13,028 nucleotides of DNA, from contig CAYTCV010000052.1 in NCBI GenBank assembly GCA_964436465.1, positions 1 to 13,028 on the forward strand, read 5' to 3'. The notes under the pieces were generated by a model. It did no database searches. It saw only the letters and a program-made list of their open reading frames with translations, and was not told the DNA's origin. The stretch is from RBG-13-66-14 sp964436465. GTDB taxonomy: Bacteria; RBG-13-66-14. The position numbers and the translations under genes were made by a program. Positions 7,248-13,028 of this stretch are shown here, piece by piece. The number at the start of each line of letters is the position of its first letter. The stretch's first letter is position 1.

Positions 7248-8111
7248 CTAGCCCCGGCCGCTCTTTTTAATCTTGGTTTTAAACAGCCTCCGCGGCGGCG
7301 GGTCCGTATAAACCTCGACCGCCGGAGAAGCTTTCGGCAGGAGCCGCCACCAGGCCAGTCCCATCAGCACGAAGCCGACGAGGACCGCCCACTGGTTCGT
7401 CGTCAGCCCCATCCAGAAGGCCTGCTTATCGGCCCGGAGAAAATCCATCACGAAGCGAATCGTCCCGTAGCCGAAGCCGTACACGAGGAAGGTCGCCCCC
7501 TGGCGCCGTTTTTTACTAAATTTCTCGAAGAGAATAATCCCGACGAAAAGGAGGAGGTTCAGCCCCGACTCCAGGAGCTGGGTCGGGATGAGCGCGACGC
7601 CCTTGAGGCCGCAGACCGAATCGGGGTGGGTGAAGGTGACGCCCCACCAGGCGTGGGTTGGCTTGCCGTAGCAGCACCCGGCGGAGAAGCAGCCCTGGCG
7701 CCCCAGGGCCTGGGCCAGGGGCAGGGCCCCGGCCAGGGCGTCGGCCACCCCGAGGAACCCGATTCCTTCTTTCTTCCGGGTGACCAGCCAGAGCGCCAGG
7801 CCGCCCCCCAACAACCCGCCGGTGATGCTGATGTTGCTCCGACCGAAGAGGAAACCCAACGGGTCGGTCCAAAAGTAATCCAACCGGAGGAAAATCGTGA
7901 GGAGCTTGGCCCCGAAAAGACCGGCGGCGATGACGATGACCGACAGGATGAGGACGTCGTCGAAGGGCAATCCGAGCATGCGCTTGCCGCGCCGGGCGAA
8001 AACCAGCAGGCCGACGAGAAGCGCCACCATGAACCAGACGCCGTACCACCGGATATCGAAGGTCTCGCCGGTGAGGGGGTTGGGTATGTCGCGCAGAAAT
8101 ACGGGGTACAC
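7248..8111 (-). CDS. lgt: Prolipoprotein diacylglyceryl transferase
   Basis: Inner-membrane enzyme that transfers diacylglycerol from phosphatidylglycerol to the lipobox cysteine of prolipoproteins, the first step of lipoprotein maturation. 287 residues, with hydrophobic segments near 24-38, 53-75, 95-110, 120-135, 182-196 and 236-256. Family landmarks are IRWYGVWF (Y23), the Lgt signature GRQGCFSAGCCYG (137-149, with the essential-type arginine R138), and RFVMDFLRADKQ (R226, matching the second essential arginine). The position of the conserved HGG in E. coli Lgt reads ITGG, so that histidine is replaced by threonine. The C-terminal ~30 residues are a basic cytosolic tail. Start is GTG at 8111 with GAGG 5 nt upstream. 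Monocistronic, with a divergent neighbour. Confidence 0.95.
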   Translation of the reverse strand: MYPVFLRDIPNPLTGETFDIRWYGVWFMVALLVGLLVFARRGKRMLGLPFDDVLILSVIVIAAGLFGAKLLTIFLRLDYFWTDPLGFLFGRSNISITGGLLGGGLALWLVTRKKEGIGFLGVADALAGALPLAQALGRQGCFSAGCCYGKPTHAWWGVTFTHPDSVCGLKGVALIPTQLLESGLNLLLFVGIILFEKFSKKRRQGATFLVYGFGYGTIRFVMDFLRADKQAFWMGLTTNQWAVLVGFVLMGLAWWRLLPKASPAVEVYTDPPPRRLFKTKIKKSGRG

Positions 8112-8140
8112 GGCAACCTCGCGCGCACGAGTGGGCGGTG

Positions 8141-8169
8141 ATTTTACCAGACGCCCCCCGGCTTGTGAA
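8141..8169 (-). promoter_or_regulatory. Sigma70-type promoter of lgt
   Basis: Minus strand TTCACA (8169-8164), 17-nt spacer, TAAAAT (8146-8141). Transcription would start near 8134, about 22 nt before the GTG start. Confidence 0.65.
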
Positions 8170-8192
8170 GCGGCAATGCTACCTCCGCCCGC

Positions 8193-8221
8193 TTGCCGGT
8201 CCAGGGTGAAAGCTATATAAT
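8193..8221 (+). promoter_or_regulatory. Sigma70-type promoter of the thioesterase-desulfurase operon
   Basis: TTGCCG (8193-8198), 17-nt spacer, perfect TATAAT (8216-8221). Start near 8228, about 20 nt before the ATG, leaving just enough room for the GAGAGG ribosome-binding site at 8238-8243. Confidence 0.72.
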
Positions 8222-8248
8222 GGCCCGGAAACGCTCGGAGAGGGCCGC

Positions 8249-8659
8249 ATGCCGCCCCACACCATCACCCGCCGGGTCCTCTACGCCGATACGGACCAGA
8301 TGGGCATCGTGTACAACGTCAACTACCTCGTGTGGTTCGAGGCGGCGCGCACCGAGCTTCTCCGCGAGGCCGGTCTCCCCTACTCCGAGATGGAACGGCG
8401 GGGTTACTACCTCCCCGCGGTGGAAACCGGCGCCCGATTTTGGAAGAGCGCGAGGTACGACGACCTGGCGGAAATCACCGCCGTGGTCGCCGAACTCCGC
8501 CCGGCCAGCCTGCGCATCGACTACCAGATTCACCGTGACGGCGAGCTGCTGGTCACCGGCTTCACCCGGCACGCGGTGACGAACCGGGAAGGCGAGCCCC
8601 TGCGTCCGCCGGCCTGGCTCACCGACGCCTTCAAACGGTGTCTACCGACCTCGGAATAA
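8249..8659 (+). CDS. Acyl-CoA thioesterase, YbgC/4-hydroxybenzoyl-CoA thioesterase type
   Basis: 136-residue single hotdog-fold protein, predicted to hydrolyse acyl-CoA thioesters as a homotetramer in the cytoplasm. The N-terminal VLYADTDQMGIVYNVNYLVWFEAAR (10-34) is the family signature, with the catalytic-type aspartate at D16. A histidine is often found after VY, but here the residue is Asn. The central strand RYDDLAEITAVVAELRPASLRIDYQI and the closing strand ELLVTGFTRHAVTN follow the hotdog pattern. The ATG has GAGAGG 5 nt upstream. It is first of three plus-strand genes. YbgC proteins are usually linked to tol-pal, whereas here the partner is a cysteine desulfurase-like enzyme, so the physiological substrate is unclear. 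Confidence 0.85.
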   Translation: MPPHTITRRVLYADTDQMGIVYNVNYLVWFEAARTELLREAGLPYSEMERRGYYLPAVETGARFWKSARYDDLAEITAVVAELRPASLRIDYQIHRDGELLVTGFTRHAVTNREGEPLRPPAWLTDAFKRCLPTSE

Positions 8660-8661
8660 CG

Positions 8662-9816
8662 TTGAGCGAGTCCCGATACATCTATCTGGACAACTCGGCC
8701 ACCAGCTGGCCCAAACCGCCCGCCGTCGCGGAGGCCATGACCCGCTTCCTCGACGAGGAGGGCGGCTCGGCCGGGCGCGGCTCCCATACCCGGGCCATCC
8801 ACGCCGCGGCGTCGGTCTTCGCGGCGCGGGAGGCGGCGGCCCGGCTCCTGGGCGTGACGCGGCCGCAGCGCATCTGCCTGGGCCCCGGCGCTACCTGGGC
8901 CCTGAACCAGGCGCTCTACGGCCTGTTGAAACCGGGGGACCGGGTGCTGGCCTGCGTCACCAACCACAACGCCGTACGCCGGCCGCTCCTGGACCTGGCC
9001 CGCCGGAGAGTCATCGAGCTGGACTGGTTCGCCCCGCCCGACCATACCCGGCCCCACGAGCCCGCCGAGTTGGACCGCCTGCTCGGCGAAAAACAACCGC
9101 GGATGCTCTGCCTGAACCATGTATCCAACGTCCTGGGAACCGTTCAGCCGCTCGCCGAGCTCACGGCGGCGGCCCACGCGCACGGCGTCCTGGTCCTGGC
9201 CGACGTCGCCCAGGCCTCCGGGGTTGTCCCGCTGGAGTTGGAGAGGTGGGGCGTGGACGCGGCCGCCTTCACCGGTCACAAGGGGATGCTCGGACCCCAA
9301 GGCACCGGCGGCCTGTACGCGGCTCCGGGTGTCGAGCCGATTCCGCTCATGCGCGGGGGAGGCGGGACGGCCATCGCCGATGACATGCCCGAAGAACTGC
9401 CGGAGAGGCTCGAGTGCGGCACGTACAACGTCGTCGGCCTCGTGGGGCTCACCGCCGGCATCGGGTGGCTCCTCGACCGGGGCGTGGAGGATTTGCACCG
9501 GCGAAAGACCCGCCTGCTGGAAAGGCTCCTGGCGATTCTGGAAAAGAACGGGGCCCGGCTCCTCGGACCGCCGGAGGTGGAGAAGAGAGCCCCCCTCGCC
9601 GCGTTCACCGTCCCCGACCGGGACGCCAACCGGCTGGCCGCCGACCTCGAGGAGCACGGGGGGATTCAGGTCCGCTCCGGCCTGCACTGCGCCCCGGGGG
9701 CGCACGAGCTGGCGGGGACCCGCGAAAGTGGAGCCGTGCGGGTCAGCCTCGGTGCCTTCAACACCGAAGGCGACCTGGACGCGCTGGACCGGACGCTGGG
9801 GGAAATACTCGCGTGA
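8662..9816 (+). CDS. Cysteine desulfurase-like class V aminotransferase (EF2568 family)
   Basis: PLP enzyme of the SufS/CsdA fold, closest by motif to the EF2568-type family (TIGR01977): YLDNSATSWPKPPAV, LNHVSNVLGTVQPL, FTGHKGMLGPQGTGGLY, RSGLHCAPGAHELAGT and RVSLGAFNTEGD. Numbering from the TTG at 8662 (384 residues): H102 stacks on the PLP ring, D181 and Q184 contact it, K207 in TGHKG forms the Schiff base, and C343 in LHCAPGAH is the expected persulfide cysteine. It should release sulfur (or selenium) from cysteine (or selenocysteine). The start is uncertain: GTG at 8638 is in frame but overlaps the upstream gene and lacks a ribosome-binding site. TTG at 8662 sits 2 nt after that stop and gives the N-terminus typical of the family. 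It overlaps the next gene by 4 nt. Confidence 0.88.
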   Translation: MSESRYIYLDNSATSWPKPPAVAEAMTRFLDEEGGSAGRGSHTRAIHAAASVFAAREAAARLLGVTRPQRICLGPGATWALNQALYGLLKPGDRVLACVTNHNAVRRPLLDLARRRVIELDWFAPPDHTRPHEPAELDRLLGEKQPRMLCLNHVSNVLGTVQPLAELTAAAHAHGVLVLADVAQASGVVPLELERWGVDAAAFTGHKGMLGPQGTGGLYAAPGVEPIPLMRGGGGTAIADDMPEELPERLECGTYNVVGLVGLTAGIGWLLDRGVEDLHRRKTRLLERLLAILEKNGARLLGPPEVEKRAPLAAFTVPDRDANRLAADLEEHGGIQVRSGLHCAPGAHELAGTRESGAVRVSLGAFNTEGDLDALDRTLGEILA

Positions 9817-10031
9817 AGGGTTTCGCCTACTACACCTTCGGCGCGAACACCCGGCTCATGATGGCCTACCGCTCGGCCGTCGGAGCGGGAATCGAGGCGA
9901 AGCTCGTCCCCAACCCGCCGGGCGACCCCGACTGCAGCATGGCGGTCCGCATCCCGGCCGGGAAGCAGGACCTCGCCGAGGAAACCTGGACCGGGGCGGA
10001 AATCGAGTGGAAGATGAAGGTGGTCGACTAG
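9813..10031 (+). CDS. DUF3343 (putative Se/S carrier-like) small protein
   Basis: 72-residue cytosolic protein that starts at GTG inside the stop of the upstream enzyme (GTGA overlap), with a GGGGG run 10 nt upstream. It fits the DUF3343 (PF11823) pattern: an opening strand GFAYYTFGANTRLMMAYRSA, a helix and strand VGAGIEAKLVPNPPG, then a cysteine in DPDCSMAVRIPAG (C41). In this family the single conserved cysteine is thought to carry sulfur or selenium. Members are often adjacent to EF2568-type desulfurases, as here. The C-terminal ~20 residues are acidic and end in KMKVVD. Function is inferred from family and neighbour; length and cysteine are seen directly. Confidence 0.78.
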   Translation: MKGFAYYTFGANTRLMMAYRSAVGAGIEAKLVPNPPGDPDCSMAVRIPAGKQDLAEETWTGAEIEWKMKVVD

Positions 10032-10049
10032 CGTCAGTGCAACAAACAG

Positions 10050-10063
10050 GGGGTTTAAACCCC
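10050..10063 (-). terminator. Palindromic hairpin, probable terminator of rtcB-baiN
   Basis: Perfect 14-bp palindrome GGGGTTTAAACCCC between convergent genes. On the minus strand it is followed by a T-rich tail (CTGTTTGTTG) and lies 33-46 nt past the flavoprotein stop. Because it is symmetrical it can also form on the plus-strand transcript just after the DUF3343 gene. Confidence 0.5.
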
Positions 10064-10075
10064 TTATTCAAACGC

Positions 10076-10097
10076 GCCGGGACCGCCGGCCTTTTTT
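10076..10097 (+). terminator. Intrinsic terminator of the thioesterase-desulfurase-DUF3343 operon
   Basis: A 5-bp GC stem (GCCGG 10076-10080, CCGGC 10086-10090) with a GACCG loop, followed by C and six T residues (10092-10097). The T-run overlaps the stop codon of the convergent flavoprotein gene. Confidence 0.6.
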
Positions 10098-11312
10098 ATG
10101 CACCGGCCGCGCTCCGCCCCGCGACGTACCCCGAGGACCAGGCCCACTGGAGGTTGAACCCCCCGCACTCCCCGCAGACGTCGAGAACCTCGCCCGCGAA
10201 GAAGAGGCCGGGGTGGAGCCGGCTCTCCAATGTCTTCGGCTCCACCTCCCGCGTGTCCACGCCGCCGAGCGTCGCCGCCGCCTCCTCCCATCCCCGGGTG
10301 CCGGTGCAGACCAGGGGGTACGATTTCAGGAGGCCGACCAGCTGCTCCCTCAACTCACTCCGCATCTCGGCGACGGACCCGCCGGGGTCCAGTCCCTGCT
10401 GGCGGAGCACCGCGGGCAGGACCTTCCGCGGCAGGACGCCTAAAAGCAGGTTTCCCAATTCACGCTTGGGGCGCGCCTCGGCGCGCGCCTGTAAAAACTC
10501 GGACAGGTCCTGACGCCCCATTTCGGGCACGAGGTCCAGCTCCAGGTCCAGCGGACCGCCCGCGAGCGCCAGACCGATTTCCACGGAAAGCCCCAGGGCC
10601 AGCGGGCCGGAGATGCCGAAATGGGCAAACATCAGCTCCGCGGGACCCTCCTCGATGCCCGAGGCGGGAACCGTCAGCCCGGCCGTCACCTTCACGCCCT
10701 GGAGGAAGTGACCCAGATTACCCGCGAGGGTGAGCGGAACGATGGCCGGGGCCACCGGCGTCACCCGGTGCCCCAGCTTGCCGGCCAGGGAAAAACCGTC
10801 ACCGTCCGAGCCGGTCTTGGGCGCCGAGCGGCCGCCCGTCGCCAGAACCACCGTCCGCGCGGACCAACTTCTTCCACCCGCCCCCTCGACGACCCAGGGC
10901 GGACCGGGGGTCAATCCTACGACCCGCGCGTTGGTGATTATCTCGCCGCCGACCTCGCGGTAGGCCAGTTCCAGAGAATCGGCCACGTCGGTCGCCGAGA
11001 AGGACCGTGGGTAGTAGTGGCCGTCACCCTCATCCACGCATGGGACGCCCAGTTCCGCAAAGAAGGCCAGGGTGTCGGCGACCGGGAAGCGTCGCAGGGC
11101 GCCGTAGCAGAAGCGCGGCTCGGCGCCGCGGTAGTGCTCGAGCTCGTCGGCCAGGGCGTGGGTCAGGTTGCAGCGGCCGTTCCCGGTGACGAGAATCTTG
11201 CGCCCCGGCCGGGGACCGCGCTCCAGGACGAGAACCCGCGCCCCGCTCCGAGCGGCGGAAAGGCCCGCCGTCAGACCCGCCGCCCCGCCCCCTACAACGA
11301 CCACGTCGCAGG

Positions 11313-11316
<4 letters not shown>
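10096..11316 (-). CDS. BaiN/HI0933-type FAD-dependent oxidoreductase
   Basis: 406-residue flavoprotein of the HI0933/YhiN family (TIGR00275). The N-terminal Rossmann dinucleotide-binding motif is DVVVVGGGAAGLTAG (4-18), followed by an acidic end of strand two (VLVLERG). The family-specific GRKILVTGNGRCNLT follows (about 38-52). The second FAD block ends with VVLATGGRSAPKTGSDGDG. The C-terminal PGLFFAGEVLDVCGECGGFNLQWAWSSG closes the FAD site and is highly diagnostic, with two nearby cysteines (CGEC). Some members reduce bile-acid intermediates or other enoyl-type substrates; most have no known substrate. Its ATG overlaps the rtcB stop as ATGA, so the two are translationally coupled, though the functional link is unknown. 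Confidence 0.93.
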
Positions 11317-12749
<1,433 letters not shown>

Positions 12750-12777
12750 GCACGACTCCCGCTATGGTCACGACCCG

Positions 12778-12806
12778 AGAATAACCTATGCTCCTGCCGA
12801 GCGCAA
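12778..12806 (-). promoter_or_regulatory. Sigma70-type promoter of rtcB
   Basis: Minus strand TTGCGC (12806-12801), 17-nt spacer, TATTCT (12783-12778). Start near 12771, about 22 nt before the ATG. No sigma54-type element, as used by RtcR-controlled rtc operons, is seen here. Confidence 0.5.
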
Positions 12807-12825
12807 GGCGCCTCCGACCCGCGTC

Positions 12826-12854
12826 TTGACAGCCTCTACACCCTCGGTTATACT
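12826..12854 (+). promoter_or_regulatory. Promoter of tRNA-Ser
   Basis: Perfect TTGACA (12826-12831), 17-nt spacer, TATACT (12849-12854). The mature tRNA 5' end follows 12 nt later, leaving only a few nucleotides of 5' leader. This is among the strongest promoter matches in the window, as expected for a stable RNA. Confidence 0.85.
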
Positions 12855-12866
12855 CGCTGCCGCGCT

Positions 12867-12957
12867 GGAGAGATGGCAGAGTTGGTCGAATGCGGCGGAC
12901 TCGAAATCCGCTGTGGGCGTAAGCCCACCGGGGGTTCGAATCCCTCTCTCTCCGCCA
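12867..12957 (+). tRNA. tRNA-Ser(CGA)
   Basis: 91 nt including an encoded CCA. The acceptor stem GGAGAGA (12867-12873) pairs fully with TCTCTCC (12947-12953), followed by discriminator G and CCA (12955-12957). The anticodon arm is GCGGA-CTCGAAA-TCCGC, giving anticodon CGA (reads UCG, serine). The long variable arm GTGGGC-GTAA-GCCCAC is typical of serine isoacceptors, and the T-loop is TTCGAAT. G discriminator and long extra arm agree with seryl-tRNA synthetase identity rules. Confidence 0.95.
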
Positions 12958-13028
12958 GCGGCTGAGCCGCCAGCGGTTCCGCGGGGAAAGGTTAGTGTAA
13001 TTCGCAGGCAACCGCCGCGCGCGAAGCC
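12958..13028. other. Non-coding tail after tRNA-Ser, with short hairpin and direct repeat
   Basis: No gene is supported here. GCGGC-TGA-GCCGC (12958-12970) can form a short hairpin directly after the CCA, but no T-run follows. The 10-mer CCGCCAGCGG at 12952-12961, which includes the tRNA 3' end, recurs at 12967-12976. Confidence 0.5.

Noticed and set aside
8530..9705. A 391-codon minus-strand open frame opposite the desulfurase
   Set aside because: Shadow of a strongly supported gene on the other strand; Gly/Arg/Gln/Val-rich with no domain.
9119..10513. A 464-codon plus-strand open frame rich in Arg, Ser and Pro
   Set aside because: It runs out of frame through the desulfurase, the DUF3343 gene and the antisense of the flavoprotein; composition is typical of a GC-rich shadow frame.

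Overview
The window is GC-rich, densely packed bacterial chromosome with short intergenic gaps, frequent 1-4 nt stop/start overlaps and several GTG or TTG starts. Two secreted beta-barrel-like proteins, plus a prolipoprotein diacylglyceryl transferase, point to a Gram-negative (diderm) cell. No phage, transposon, CRISPR or toxin genes are visible. The gene mix and the unusual arginyl-tRNA synthetase signature would fit an uncultured candidate phylum, but I cannot place it from this sequence alone.

Layout. (1) 3654 down to 1, minus strand: one operon of a TPR protein, a Roadblock/LC7 (MglB-like) protein, a YqeK-type HD phosphohydrolase, rsfS, rlmH and the first 240 codons of argS. It is driven by a near-consensus promoter at 3687-3715. 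The last four genes are a translation and ribosome-maturation set; the first two suggest a small-GTPase or scaffold function attached to it. (2) 3793-4949, plus strand: two small envelope proteins with signal peptides, divergent from the first operon. (3) 7057 down to 5099, minus strand: groES-groEL, with a near-perfect sigma54 (-24/-12) promoter upstream and a strong hairpin terminator shared with the convergent envelope operon. (4) 8111 down to 7248, minus strand: lgt. (5) 8249-10031, plus strand: a hotdog thioesterase, an EF2568-family cysteine desulfurase-like enzyme and a small DUF3343 (Se/S carrier-like) protein in overlapping or tightly spaced order. (6) 12749 down to 10096, minus strand: rtcB (RNA ligase) overlapping a BaiN/HI0933-type flavoprotein by 4 nt. 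(7) 12867-12957, plus strand: tRNA-Ser(CGA) with a near-consensus promoter.

Most genes are housekeeping. The points that stand out are the missing histidines in the HIGH-motif position of ArgRS, together with an abrupt AT-rich stretch in the same gene; the sigma54-type promoter on the only chaperonin operon seen here; the sulfur/selenium-type trio; and the TPR-Roadblock pair heading a ribosome-maturation operon. I found no clear evidence of a wholly new multi-gene system.
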